A stretch of DNA of 64,000 nt from Chloroflexota bacterium (GTDB taxonomy: Bacteria; Chloroflexota; Ktedonobacteria; Ktedonobacterales; JADMIN01). Location of the stretch: NCBI GenBank assembly GCA_021323855.1, contig JAJPKE010000013.1, forward strand, positions 92,396-156,395, read 5' to 3'. Below, piece after piece: positions 50,969 through 60,163 of this stretch (its first letter is position 1; each line of letters opens with the position of its first letter). The notes under the pieces are model-generated. The model had not been told where the DNA came from and searched no databases. It saw only the letters and a program-made list of their open reading frames with translations. Made by a program: the position numbers and the translations under genes.

Positions 50969-53900
50969 ATGCAACAGCTACAGAATGGGCGCAGCGCAGT
51001 CGCCGTCAAACGGGGTCCTGGGCGGGCATGGATCCGACGCATCCGGCTCATCAACTGGCATGGGCATGAGAACGCCATCCTCGACGTGATGGGCGATATG
51101 CTGGCAATCATCGGCGAGAACGGCTCCGGCAAGTCGCTGATTCTCGACGCGATAGACTGGGCGCTCTTTCCCGCGCCGAACAAGCAGTTCAACGCCGCCG
51201 CGCGCGAGGGCGGGCGCACCAGCAAGCGTACCCTCAGCAACACTATCCTCTTCTTCGATCCGCACGGCATTGACCGCCCTGATAAGGGTTGGCGGCGGCA
51301 GCGCACCGTCGGTTACTGCGCCGTGGAGGTGGAACACGAGGGCGAGGGGCGCTGGGTCTATGGTTCAGCCGCCGCCGCCACGCCGCACGCCGCGCATCCC
51401 TTCTACTATGCGCTGCCCGCCTCGCTGGATCAGATCTCGTTCCTCGACGTGACGCCGCGCGGTCAGGTGCCGCTGCAAATGCCGGAATTCCGCGCTACCA
51501 ACGAAACGCTCATCAACACCGGCGGCGCGGTCTTCAACGCCTCGCAGAGCGAAGATTACAACCGGCTGGTGGCGCGGCGGCTGCTCAATATCGAGGGCGC
51601 GGACTGGCAGCGGCGCTACGAGGCGCTCTACGACGTGTTGCACCGCATGCTCGGTCTGCGCGTGGATGATGCGCTCGTCTCGGACCCCAGCGGCGTCGTG
51701 CGCGAGTTTCTGCCAATTGTGGACCGCCCGCATTTAGAGCGGCTGGTGGAGGGGCTGGAAGGCATCCAGCGTATCCATCATGACATTGACGAATATGCCA
51801 AGCTGCGCGCGACGCTGGCTGGACTGGTAGACGCGCGCAAGAAATATCACGAGGCGGTGCTGCATCATGCCGCGCTTTCCTGGCTGCGCGCGGCGTGGAT
51901 CAGCGAAGACGCCAATGCGACGCTGGCGCAGGCGGATGAGGCGCTGCGCGAGGCGGAATCCAACGTGCGGCAGGCCGAGGCCGATGAAGAGGCCGCTTAC
52001 GCCGAGGAACACGCCGCGCGGCATGAGTTGGAATCGCTGCAACAGTTGCATCAGGGCGAGGTAGTGCAGGCGGTGGCGCGCGCCAACGAAACGCTGACCA
52101 GCGCCCAACACGCGCAGGACCGCGCCGCCCGCGAACTGCGCCAGGCCACCGAACGCTTGCAACGCTCCGAAGAAGCCGTCGCCGCCGCACGCTACTCGCT
52201 CGATAGCGAGCAGGAGAGCGCCGCCGCGCGCCTGGCTGAGCTACGCGAACGCGCCACTCATGCGCTCGGCGTGCTGCCGGAAGAATTGAAAGCCGCCTGG
52301 AAAGCGGTGATTGCTGCGCCAGGGGATCAGGCGCTGGCCGATGCGCTGCACGCCGCCTGGGTCGCCGGCGATGGCGAACTGGCGCATTTCGAGGCGCACG
52401 CCAAACGCATCGAAGAGGCGGCGGCGGCGACGCAGACCGCGCGGCAAAACGAACGCGACGCCCGCGCCCAGCACGAGGCGACGACACGCGCCGTGCAGAC
52501 CGCGCGGCAGGCGCTCTGGTCGCGCTGGGACAAGATGATTCAACGCTGGCCGGAGGAGAGTCTGGGTCCCGCGCCCGGCAAAGAGCCAAGCACAATGATG
52601 CTGCCGCCGCTGGTGGAGAATTGCCAGACGGAGATCGAAGCGGCGCAGCGCCAGGCGCGCGAGGCCACTGCCCGCGCTGCCCGCGCCGAAATCCGCATCG
52701 GCGAGATTCAGGAGCGGTTGCAGGCGATCCAGGCGGAGACCGAACAGACGCAGACGGAGCCGCTACCGCTGCTTTCGCCGGAACGCGAGCGCGCGCTGGT
52801 GCGGCTGCAATCGCTGGACGCCAATGTCGCGCCAGTCTACCGGCATCTCGATCTGGCGCGCGAAGGCGTGCCCTGGGGCGAGGCCATCGAAGGGCTGCTC
52901 GATCACCTCGATCTGCTGACGCTGCTCACCATCGCAGTGCCGCTGGAACAGGCGCGCGCAACGCTGGGCGGCGAGGCAGACTGGCACATCTTGCTGCCCA
53001 ACCCCGAAGGCGGCAAGGCGCAGCGTGGTTCGCTGGCGGCGGCGCTCGTCACCACACACACCGACCTGCGCCGCTATCTGGACGCCACCTTTGGCGCGAT
53101 GATGCTGGCGCAGGAGCCGCAACGCAGCGGCGACTATCTCTGCCCGGATGGACGTTACCGTCTAGGCGACCTCTCCGGCACGGTGCGCAAAGCCAAGCGT
53201 TCGGAGTCACTGATCGGCGTGGTGCGTCGCCAGGCCGCCGCCGCCGCCCGCCGCGATGAACTCACCCGCGAACGCAACGGCCTGATGCGCCAGATGGAAG
53301 ATACGCAGGCCGCCTACGAAGCCGAGAAACAGGCGGCAGCCGATGCCGAGGCGAACGCGCGTGCATTGGGCGAACTGGCGCATATGCTGGAAGAGGTGGA
53401 GCAGCGGCGCAGCGAGATGCGCACGTTGCGCGAGGCGGATGACGCCGCCGCCGTGCGGTTGGCCGCCGCCACACGCGAAGCCGAAGACGCCGCCGCCGAT
53501 GAGGAGGATGAGCGGGCACGCTGGGCAGACGCCACCCGCAGCTATCCCGCGCTGGCCGATCCGGCGCAGCTTTCGCGCGCGCGGCTGGCGCTCTCGCAGG
53601 CGGTGGCCGACGCCGTGACGCGCGCCAGCGAGACGCGCGCGCGGTTGGCGCAGTTGCGCACCCGCCTACGCTCCGCTGAGGATTCACATGGCGCGGAGAG
53701 CGAAGTCTACGGCATGGCGCGTGCGCACATGGACCAGGTGGATGGCGAGGTGCAGGAGGCGCAGCGCATTCTCAATCAGGCGCGGAGCGCGCTCCAGGCC
53801 GCCGGCTTGCAGAATGTGGAGGCGCGCATCACGCAGTTGCAGCGCCGCCTCAAGACCGCCGAGGAACGCGCCAGGCAGACCGGCGTCGCCAAAGGTATCG

Positions 53901-55147
53901 CGCTGCATCAGGTGGAGTCTGCGAAACAGGCGCGCGCCGCGAAGGCCAGCGAAGCCGAAACCGCCGCCAAACACCTGCACGCGCGTAATACGGCGTTTGG
54001 TGCGCTGCTCACTGCCGTGGCCGATAGCCTCGATCTGCCGGAAAATCAGGTGGACGATCCGGTGCGCTATGCCCGCCAGGCGACCAAAGGCCGCGACAGC
54101 CGCCAGCGATTGGAAGACGACCTGCCGCGCGCCTACAGCGCCGCCGAACGCGAACAGGAGTCGTTCCTGGTAGTGGTGGCGGAGTATCAGGCATTGGTTG
54201 GCGCGGATGACCGCTTTGGGCTACGCCCGCCAGTCAAGCGCGAACTGGCGCTGGCGCCGCAGGGCTGGCTGCTGGATGTCGCGCCGCGCATGGAGGGCAC
54301 CAGCGATGTGCGGCTGCTGCTCAACTTCCTGGATGTCTCCATCGAGCAGTTGCAGCAGACGCTTTCGCAGCGCGTGACGCGCGTGGTGCGCGACATCATT
54401 CTTGGCGAGGTGGTCAGCCATCTGGTGGAACAGTTGGTGCGCGCGCAGAAGATCATCGAGGGATTGAACGAGCGGCTGGTGACGGCGCGTTTCTTCGCCC
54501 GCAATACGCGCTTCTCGCTGAAGCTCTCGGTGAGGCTCTCGCGGCTGCCGGATGTGCCGTTCGATCATGTGACGGTGGCGACGGCGCTCTTGGAGCATGG
54601 CCGCGCGATGCCGGCAGGTGTACAGGCGCAGTTGACGGCAATCTTCGCGGGCTGGCTGGATGAGCAGATGCAGAGCGAGACGCAAACCTCGGTGGAGGCG
54701 CTGGTCGAGCAGCTCGATTATCGCCGCTGGGTGGATATTTCGCTCTTACATAGCGACGACGTTGATTCACGGGTGCGTCCGTGGGACAGCGCGGTGTCGG
54801 GCTTTGGCAGCGGCGGCGAGCAGCGCGTGCCCGTCTATGTGCTGCTGCTGACAGCGGCGGCGATGCAGTTTGCCGTCTCCAATGCGCCGCTACGCCTGTT
54901 GATGCACGACGAAGCCTTCGCGCGCATGGATCAGCGCAACGCCGACCTGGTGGTGCGGTTCGCGCAGCAGCTTGGCGTGGGATTGGTGATCGCCAGCCCC
55001 AACCTGGACCTTTTTGCTGAGGGCGTCAACTACGCCACCGCCTACCGCTTGCGCCAGATGCCCAACGGCCATATCGCCCGCGAGGCGCTGCACCTCAAAG
55101 CCGCTCCTACGCCGGATATCGAAATGAGCGAGGAGCAGGGACGCTAG
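50969..55147 (+). CDS. SMC/condensin-like ATPase (JetC/MksB-like)
   Basis: About 1392 aa. Walker A IIGENGSGKSLILDAIDWAL (Walker A GENGSGKS at 49-56) with the Jet/Mks-type FNAAAREGG following. Two very long coiled coils (about 310-600 and 745-1010) flank a central domain (LRSLDANVAP-type region at about 607-700, with GDYLCPDGRYRLGDLSGTVR). The C-terminal head carries the signature GFGSGGEQRVPVYVLLLTAA and Walker B LRLLMHDEAFARMDQRN, then LGVGLVIASPNLDLFAEG. This is the Wadjet/MksB branch of condensins, which act against plasmids or in chromosome organisation. ATG 50969 is 9 bases from GGAGG and is preferred; ATG 50963 is only 3 bases away. No JetA or JetD (nuclease) gene is adjacent. Confidence 0.83.
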   Translation: MQQLQNGRSAVAVKRGPGRAWIRRIRLINWHGHENAILDVMGDMLAIIGENGSGKSLILDAIDWALFPAPNKQFNAAAREGGRTSKRTLSNTILFFDPHGIDRPDKGWRRQRTVGYCAVEVEHEGEGRWVYGSAAAATPHAAHPFYYALPASLDQISFLDVTPRGQVPLQMPEFRATNETLINTGGAVFNASQSEDYNRLVARRLLNIEGADWQRRYEALYDVLHRMLGLRVDDALVSDPSGVVREFLPIVDRPHLERLVEGLEGIQRIHHDIDEYAKLRATLAGLVDARKKYHEAVLHHAALSWLRAAWISEDANATLAQADEALREAESNVRQAEADEEAAYAEEHAARHELESLQQLHQGEVVQAVARANETLTSAQHAQDRAARELRQATERLQRSEEAVAAARYSLDSEQESAAARLAELRERATHALGVLPEELKAAWKAVIAAPGDQALADALHAAWVAGDGELAHFEAHAKRIEEAAAATQTARQNERDARAQHEATTRAVQTARQALWSRWDKMIQRWPEESLGPAPGKEPSTMMLPPLVENCQTEIEAAQRQAREATARAARAEIRIGEIQERLQAIQAETEQTQTEPLPLLSPERERALVRLQSLDANVAPVYRHLDLAREGVPWGEAIEGLLDHLDLLTLLTIAVPLEQARATLGGEADWHILLPNPEGGKAQRGSLAAALVTTHTDLRRYLDATFGAMMLAQEPQRSGDYLCPDGRYRLGDLSGTVRKAKRSESLIGVVRRQAAAAARRDELTRERNGLMRQMEDTQAAYEAEKQAAADAEANARALGELAHMLEEVEQRRSEMRTLREADDAAAVRLAAATREAEDAAADEEDERARWADATRSYPALADPAQLSRARLALSQAVADAVTRASETRARLAQLRTRLRSAEDSHGAESEVYGMARAHMDQVDGEVQEAQRILNQARSALQAAGLQNVEARITQLQRRLKTAEERARQTGVAKGIALHQVESAKQARAAKASEAETAAKHLHARNTAFGALLTAVADSLDLPENQVDDPVRYARQATKGRDSRQRLEDDLPRAYSAAEREQESFLVVVAEYQALVGADDRFGLRPPVKRELALAPQGWLLDVAPRMEGTSDVRLLLNFLDVSIEQLQQTLSQRVTRVVRDIILGEVVSHLVEQLVRAQKIIEGLNERLVTARFFARNTRFSLKLSVRLSRLPDVPFDHVTVATALLEHGRAMPAGVQAQLTAIFAGWLDEQMQSETQTSVEALVEQLDYRRWVDISLLHSDDVDSRVRPWDSAVSGFGSGGEQRVPVYVLLLTAAAMQFAVSNAPLRLLMHDEAFARMDQRNADLVVRFAQQLGVGLVIASPNLDLFAEGVNYATAYRLRQMPNGHIAREALHLKAAPTPDIEMSEEQGR

Positions 55148-55269
55148 GCAGGCTGAAAGAGGCCATTGCTGCCCATAGTGGTCATAGAATAATGGGCATG
55201 GACTCTGCGCTATGCTATGATGATGCGGCTGAATGTCAGCAATACGAGCGCAGGCTGAACTGTTGGCAG

Positions 55270-55385
55270 CGTTCTCGGCTTTGAAAAGCCGGGGCACGCA
55301 GGACGGGCTAAAGCCCAGAGAGGCTGCCCCGCATGTTGGGCTTCAGCCTTTCGATTCGTGCGCCGGCAGTTTACTGCCGTGAATA
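55270..55385. repeat. Cluster of small inverted repeats
   Basis: Four hairpin-like units in 115 bases: CGGCTTTGAAAAGCCG (55279-55294), GGGCTAAAGCCC, GGCTTCAGCC-type and CGGCAGTTTACTGCCG. They fill the gap between the SMC gene and the GT87-like gene. They look like an intergenic mosaic of REP-type elements. Confidence 0.45.
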
Positions 55386-55420
55386 CTATACAAGCAATTG
55401 ACGAGGAGGCATGAGGCAGC

Positions 55421-56785
55421 GTGGAGACAGAGGCAACAGGGGCGAAGGGATGGCAGATACCACTGTTGGGATGGCGCGTATCACGCAGGCTAGCGCTGGT
55501 CCTGGAAGTTGCGGCACTCATCGCCTGGTTGCTCATCATGCGCGGAATGTCCGCCATATCGCATGATGACCTGCAAGTGCTGCTCTTCTATCACTATGGT
55601 CATTCCTTCTGGTTCGGCAATCCTGCGCAGTTCGGCCAGCCGGCCAATCCACGTTTTCACACGCTGCCCGCTGAATATCCACCGCTCTCGATGCTGTTGT
55701 TCTCATTGACGGTGCTGCCGCTGCTCCCCGACCCCATTCAGGCCGTTACGCTCTACACGGTCTGGATGGCGGTGCTGGCGTTCATCAGCTATTTCATCTT
55801 TCGCCGGTTCGAGGGCGAGCGGCGCGCACGTCTCTACGCGCTGGCGCTCTTCATCTGCACAAGCTCGGTACTGCTCGTCTCGTTCGATCTGGCGCCTGCC
55901 TTCGCCACCCTCGGCGCGTTCTGGGCGACACAGCGGCGCAAATTTTCGCTGGCCTATATCATGATTGCGCTGGGCATCCTGCTCAAGCTCTATCCCATTT
56001 TCGTGCTGCCGGTAGTCGTTATCGAGCAGGTGAGTGACCTCAGCGGGGCAGGAAAGGCGGGACAACGGCTGCGCGCGCTCCTCAGCGGGCGGGTGCTGGC
56101 GGCGGTGCTGCGTGGGCTGGCAATCTGCGTGGCGCTCGTCGCGGCGGTCTACGCCGGGTCGTTCCTGTTGAACGCGCAGGGCACGCTCTCAGCGTTTGGT
56201 TTTGCGAGCCAGCGCCCATTACAGATAGAATCCACCCCCGCCGCGCTGCTCTGGATCAGCCATTTCTTCGGCGTGCCGATCACCCTGGGCGACCCCAAAT
56301 ATGCCAGCAATTTCGGCGCTTTCAACTGGCTCAGCCCGCAGGACGGGCCGTTCAAGCTGCTCTCGCTGGTGGCGTTGGTGGCAGGCTGCCTCTGGGTCTA
56401 CTGGCGCCAACTCGCGGGGCGGCTGCACTTCAAGTATGCCTTCCTTGCCGCGCTGTGTGTAGTCGTTGCCACCAACAAAGTGCTCAGCCCGCAGTATTTC
56501 ATCTGGCTGCTGCCGCTGGTCGTTGCGGTGGATTGCTTTGATGGCGTCTGGCTGGCGATCTGCGTGTTGACGCTGCTGGAACATCCGCTGATTCAGCCCA
56601 TCCGTCATCTCAGTGTTGATGGGTATTACACGCTGCTGATGGTCCTCGTCATCCTGCGCAACGCGCTGCTGATCGTCGCCACGCTGCGCCTGATCCTGCG
56701 CCGCCCCGCCATCGCCAGCACCACAGCAGAACACCCGACGCAGACGCCCTCACCAGCGGATGCGGTGGTGCAACCGGGTACGTGA
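55421..56785 (+). CDS. GT87/DUF2029-like membrane glycosyltransferase
   Basis: About 454 aa, GTG start 11 bases after GAGGAGG. Ten or so membrane helices. An Asp pair follows the first helix (ISHDDLQVLLFYHYG), and LPAEYPPLSMLLFSLTVLP carries the 'EYPP' motif. LGILLKLYPIFVLPVVVIE matches the 'lKlyP' region of polyprenol-phosphate mannosyltransferase-type DUF2029 proteins. Members transfer mannose or other sugars from polyprenyl carriers at the outer face of the membrane. The acceptor is unknown. It ends with a Thr/Pro-rich tail. Confidence 0.78.
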   Translation: METEATGAKGWQIPLLGWRVSRRLALVLEVAALIAWLLIMRGMSAISHDDLQVLLFYHYGHSFWFGNPAQFGQPANPRFHTLPAEYPPLSMLLFSLTVLPLLPDPIQAVTLYTVWMAVLAFISYFIFRRFEGERRARLYALALFICTSSVLLVSFDLAPAFATLGAFWATQRRKFSLAYIMIALGILLKLYPIFVLPVVVIEQVSDLSGAGKAGQRLRALLSGRVLAAVLRGLAICVALVAAVYAGSFLLNAQGTLSAFGFASQRPLQIESTPAALLWISHFFGVPITLGDPKYASNFGAFNWLSPQDGPFKLLSLVALVAGCLWVYWRQLAGRLHFKYAFLAALCVVVATNKVLSPQYFIWLLPLVVAVDCFDGVWLAICVLTLLEHPLIQPIRHLSVDGYYTLLMVLVILRNALLIVATLRLILRRPAIASTTAEHPTQTPSPADAVVQPGT

Positions 56786-56806
56786 GTTGCCAGCGAATTC
56801 TTAATA

Positions 56807-56850
56807 AGTTTATACGCGCGCGTATAAGTTTATACGCGCGCGTATAAACT
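56807..56850. repeat. Tandem alternating purine-pyrimidine palindrome
   Basis: Two copies, 20 bases apart, of the 16-base palindrome TATACGCGCGCGTATA (56811-56826, 56831-56846); the second lies in a perfect 24-base palindrome (56827-56850) that reaches into the stop codon of the AlbA_2 gene. Likely a bidirectional terminator for the convergent genes, and a Z-DNA-prone tract. Confidence 0.85.
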
Positions 56851-58499
56851 CACTTCTTTAAGACATATACAGACGATTTGCGCTCACCTATCATATTCAG
56901 TTGGCCAGCTTCGACCATCTTACGTAGTAGCCGGGTAGCTTGATCGGAACTTACTTTGCAGAGATCTATCACATCTCTTCGCGTAATTTGACCGTGTTCT
57001 CTCACATAACGCAAAATCATCTGTTCCTGCTGTATTGGGTCGAACCCCGCCTGCCTGACATAAGCATCGGGTTGTCCTACCTTGCGATAGACAGCGGAAC
57101 TCAATGTATAGGTCCGACCTTTTTTGATACCATATGCTTCAACAAGCCCCGTCTCGACAAGACGCTCCAATGTGAGACGCGCTACAGATTCATCCCGTTG
57201 AATAGCGTGTGCGAGCGTTGAGGAATCAATACGTCGTTCGTGCCAGAGAAGACTCAGTGCTATCAAAGAATCTACAGGTAGCACTGCCTGTGTACGCTGT
57301 TCCTCATCTATGACTAAGCGCAAGAGACCTCTATCTGCACTTTCTCCTGAAAGAGAGACTACAACAGATTGCGCATTACTTCGCCGGTAATCTGGTGCTG
57401 GACGCCCATATCGCAAAAGCCCCTGATAGATGAGGTCTACTCCTCTCCCTGTACGTTCAGCCAAACCAATTCGCTTAACTGCATCTGCCAGATAGGGATT
57501 GCGAGGGCGTGGTTCTGTGACCAGAATATTGTCCAGTGTGACTCCTTCAACGAAGCCTCCAGGATTACTGATGACAATAGCATCCTGCTCCCAGCGTACA
57601 TGGACGGCTCCCAAACGTGTGTAATCTCGGTGTACCAAAGCATTGACAAATGCTTCACGAAATGAGCGCACATCATAGTTCGGAATCGGCACGCGAAATA
57701 GGCCTAGCTGAATCTCCTCTTCTTCAACGCGTGCCGTAAACTGGTCCATTATGCGCTCAAATGTTTTGAGCAAAGGCATACGGTAGAAATCGTTGACGCG
57801 CACTTCTGTACCACTCAACACTTGAAATGCGACTTCGTGAGTTGGAAGGTGCTGTCGTAACGCTGATTCGCGCCCGATTAGCAACAATCCGGTTACAGTG
57901 GGAATGAGCTTCTCGCCTTCCCGCCGTATAAGTCCTAATGCGCCTTCAAGTTCCTCATCATTTAGACCAATAAGTGTACGATCCCCTCCGTATCGTTCAA
58001 CAAGCTGGCGCAATCGCTCGCGCTCCAAGGGATCAAAATCTTCATATGAGGCTCCTGTTATTGCTAGTCCAGAGTAGTCAAGCATACCTAGATCTGACTG
58101 ACGACTAACAAACTCATGTGGATAGAAAGGTACGCACTCTGGCGATCCATCCGCTTGAATACGGCGACGCTGAAGCAAACCTGTAGATGTGGCCACGAGT
58201 CGAGTAGACTTCGGCACCTCGACGCGAGCAATCTGGCGGCCATCTTCTGTAAGAATTGTAGCACGAACACTCACCGGCGGATTGGTACGATTAGCAATCA
58301 TTGCGGCGAGCGTAATGGAGTTTTGGTGGGTTCGATGCAGACCTGTAATACGCCCATCATCTTCAACGCCCACATACAGATCCCCTCCTTCGCTGTTTGC
58401 CAAACAGACGACAGCGGCAATCAGATCGTCATCGGAGAGACGTTGAGCATCACTTTTGAACTCTACCGTGAGTGACTCTTTCAGCGGAATTGTTCGCAT
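56850..58499 (-). CDS. AlbA_2 (Schlafen-type) putative DNA-binding/ATPase regulator
   Basis: About 549 aa. The start at 58499 has AGAGGGA 6 bases upstream; 58550 is an unlikely longer start. Residues about 5-130 are an AlbA_2/Schlafen domain (TVEFKSDAQRLSDDDLIAAV, VCLANSEGGDLYVGVEDDGR). A HATPase_c_4-type segment lies in the middle (SFREAFVNALVHRDYTRLGA, QDAIVISNPGGF, ERTGRGVDLIYQGLLRYGRP). Two winged-helix regions end the protein (HAIQRDESVARLTLERLVET; GQITRRDVIDLCKVSSDQAT). Members are annotated as transcriptional regulators or RNA-acting; Schlafen-type proteins recur in defence contexts. Third-position GC looks lower than in neighbours, suggesting acquisition. Confidence 0.83.
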   Translation of the reverse strand: MRTIPLKESLTVEFKSDAQRLSDDDLIAAVVCLANSEGGDLYVGVEDDGRITGLHRTHQNSITLAAMIANRTNPPVSVRATILTEDGRQIARVEVPKSTRLVATSTGLLQRRRIQADGSPECVPFYPHEFVSRQSDLGMLDYSGLAITGASYEDFDPLERERLRQLVERYGGDRTLIGLNDEELEGALGLIRREGEKLIPTVTGLLLIGRESALRQHLPTHEVAFQVLSGTEVRVNDFYRMPLLKTFERIMDQFTARVEEEEIQLGLFRVPIPNYDVRSFREAFVNALVHRDYTRLGAVHVRWEQDAIVISNPGGFVEGVTLDNILVTEPRPRNPYLADAVKRIGLAERTGRGVDLIYQGLLRYGRPAPDYRRSNAQSVVVSLSGESADRGLLRLVIDEEQRTQAVLPVDSLIALSLLWHERRIDSSTLAHAIQRDESVARLTLERLVETGLVEAYGIKKGRTYTLSSAVYRKVGQPDAYVRQAGFDPIQQEQMILRYVREHGQITRRDVIDLCKVSSDQATRLLRKMVEAGQLNMIGERKSSVYVLKK

Positions 58500-58603
58500 C
58501 GCGTTCCCTCTCGATACTGCTCTTGATGTTGATATCAGACATGGGTGCATGGCTACAGTCGCCTTGTAGCTTCCATTGTACCTTTTATGAGATTTGTGTT
58601 GTG

Positions 58604-58924
58604 CTAGCGCCGTTGCACGAGGTGCTGATATTCCGTCGGGACGAGCGCAGCGTAATCGGGATGGCGGCGGATATAGCTCGCCACGTATGGGCAGAGCGGC
58701 ACGACCGCGAGGCCACGTGCGCGGGCATCATCGAGCGCGGTGCTCACCAGCTTGCCAGCGACGCCACCACCGGCCAGCGCCTCCGGCACTTCGGTATGCG
58801 TGAAGGTGATAGTATCACCGTTCAACTGATACTCCACAACCGCCAGTTCGTCCTGTATCTTCGCCTCGTAGCGTTGCTCCTGCGGATTGTCGCGTACCAC
58901 GATGCTCTCCGGGTCAATCTTCAT
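58604..58924 (-). CDS. GNAT family N-acetyltransferase, YjdJ-like (COG2388)
   Basis: About 106 aa, the short GNAT version. The acetyl-CoA loop is TEVPEALAGGGVAGKLVSTA (R/QxxGxG/A equivalent 'GGGVAGKL'), followed by ARARGLAVVPLCPYVASYIRRHP, which is diagnostic of this subfamily. AAGGAG is 9 bases upstream of the ATG. Substrate unknown. Confidence 0.88.
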   Translation of the reverse strand: MKIDPESIVVRDNPQEQRYEAKIQDELAVVEYQLNGDTITFTHTEVPEALAGGGVAGKLVSTALDDARARGLAVVPLCPYVASYIRRHPDYAALVPTEYQHLVQRR

Positions 58925-59075
58925 CGTATCTGTCTCCTTTGCGTGATGGGTTCACGGATATTGCTATCGCCTTTCATTGCAGTATAATCGTATCGCCCAC
59001 TCGTATGGTTTTGTGGCGCCGCTTCTGAGTTCGCGCGTGTGTTTACCTGTTTGCCGCCGCAGAAAGGTGATCGCT

Positions 59076-59900
59076 ATGCTGGAAGTTGCCCCGCCGTCGT
59101 TCGTCACCGTCAATGGCCGCAGATTCGCCTATGATGAGGTCTGCCCGCTGGAGCCGCGTGGGACTGTGCTGCTGCTCACTGGGCTGGCCTCCAAGCGCCT
59201 GGGATGGTATCGGCAACTGCCCGTTTTTGGCGAGATATATCGCACCATCGCGCTGGACCACCGGGATACCGGCGATAGCGATCTGGCTGCGGAGCCGTAC
59301 ACCACCGCCGATCAGGCGGACGATGCGGCGGGCGTCCTCGAAGCGCTTGGCGCGGCGCCAGCGCACGTCGTGGGCATCTCGATGGGCGGCATGATTGCGC
59401 TGGAACTGGCGCTACGCCATCCGCAACTCGTGCGCAAGCTCGTGCTGACGGCGACGACGGCTGGCGGTCCCACACATGTCCCGGCGTCGCCAGAGACCCT
59501 GGCGCTGCTGATGCAGGAGCGCCAGGGCAGGGAGGCGGGCGAACTCGCGCGCCAGACTTACGCAAAGATTATGGCGCCGGGCTACGCAGAACGCCACCCG
59601 GAGGTGATGGAGCGCATCGCGGAGACGGCACGCTATCGCCCGCAATCTATCGAAGCGTATCAGCGCCAATTGATGAGCGCACTGAATCACAACGTCGCCG
59701 ACCGCCTCGCGCAGTTGCAGATGCCGACGCTGGTCGTTCACGGCGAGATGGACCCGCTGGTGCCGGTGGCGAACGGCAGATACCTTGCCGAACACATTGC
59801 CGACGCGCGCCTGATTCTCTATCCCGATACCGGGCATATCGTTATCATCGAGCGCGCCGAAGACTACAACCGCGCGGTGCTGGCGTTTCTGGAGAGCTAG
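59076..59900 (+). CDS. Alpha/beta hydrolase
   Basis: About 274 aa. The start at 59076 (GAAAGG upstream) is preferred to an in-frame start at 58977. Elements: oxyanion region LLLTGLASKRLGW, ALDHRDTGDSD, nucleophile elbow VGISMGGMIALELAL (Ser in GISMGG), Asp in VVHGEMDPLVPV and catalytic His in DTGHIVIIERAE. Resembles 3-oxoadipate enol-lactonase / haloperoxidase-type esterases; exact substrate cannot be read from sequence. Confidence 0.85.
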   Translation: MLEVAPPSFVTVNGRRFAYDEVCPLEPRGTVLLLTGLASKRLGWYRQLPVFGEIYRTIALDHRDTGDSDLAAEPYTTADQADDAAGVLEALGAAPAHVVGISMGGMIALELALRHPQLVRKLVLTATTAGGPTHVPASPETLALLMQERQGREAGELARQTYAKIMAPGYAERHPEVMERIAETARYRPQSIEAYQRQLMSALNHNVADRLAQLQMPTLVVHGEMDPLVPVANGRYLAEHIADARLILYPDTGHIVIIERAEDYNRAVLAFLES

Positions 59901-59901
59901 A

Positions 59902-59944
59902 GACCTCACCCCCTTGCCCCCTCTCCCGCGAGAAGAGGGGGAAC
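59902..59944. repeat. C/T-rich inverted repeat, copy 7
   Basis: Begins two bases after the hydrolase stop. CCCCCTCTCCCGCGAGAAGAGGGGG core after CCTCACCCCCTTG. Confidence 0.65.
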
Positions 59945-59956
59945 CAGAGCAGAGGG

Positions 59957-59989
59957 ACCTGACCCCTTTTCCGCGAGGAGAGGGGGGAT
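59957..59989. repeat. C/T-rich inverted repeat, copy 8
   Basis: A second, diverged unit directly downstream: CCTGACCCCTTTT then CCGCGAGGAGAGGGGGG. Confidence 0.5.
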
Positions 59990-60134
59990 CAGTGCGGGAC
60001 AGTAGGGGCAGTGTAGCCGTTGCTGTGGCTCATCCGTCTTGCATGGGTACGCAGTAGACGGCAGGCTGGCGGCAAGCAGGTATTTCGTTGGCTGCCAGCC
60101 CAGGCGCAGAGCGGCGCGAGTCGTACTATGTCAA

Positions 60135-60163
60135 TTGACATGCCGCGTCCACTCCGATATACT
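60135..60163 (+). promoter_or_regulatory. Consensus promoter of secD-secF
   Basis: TTGACA, 17 bases, TATACT. Transcription would begin near 60170, leaving a 227-base leader before secD. Confidence 0.65.

Noticed and set aside
49077..55147. Complete Wadjet (JetABCD) system
   Set aside because: Only a JetC-like ATPase and one small partner are present; no JetA-sized kleisin and no JetD nuclease precede or follow.
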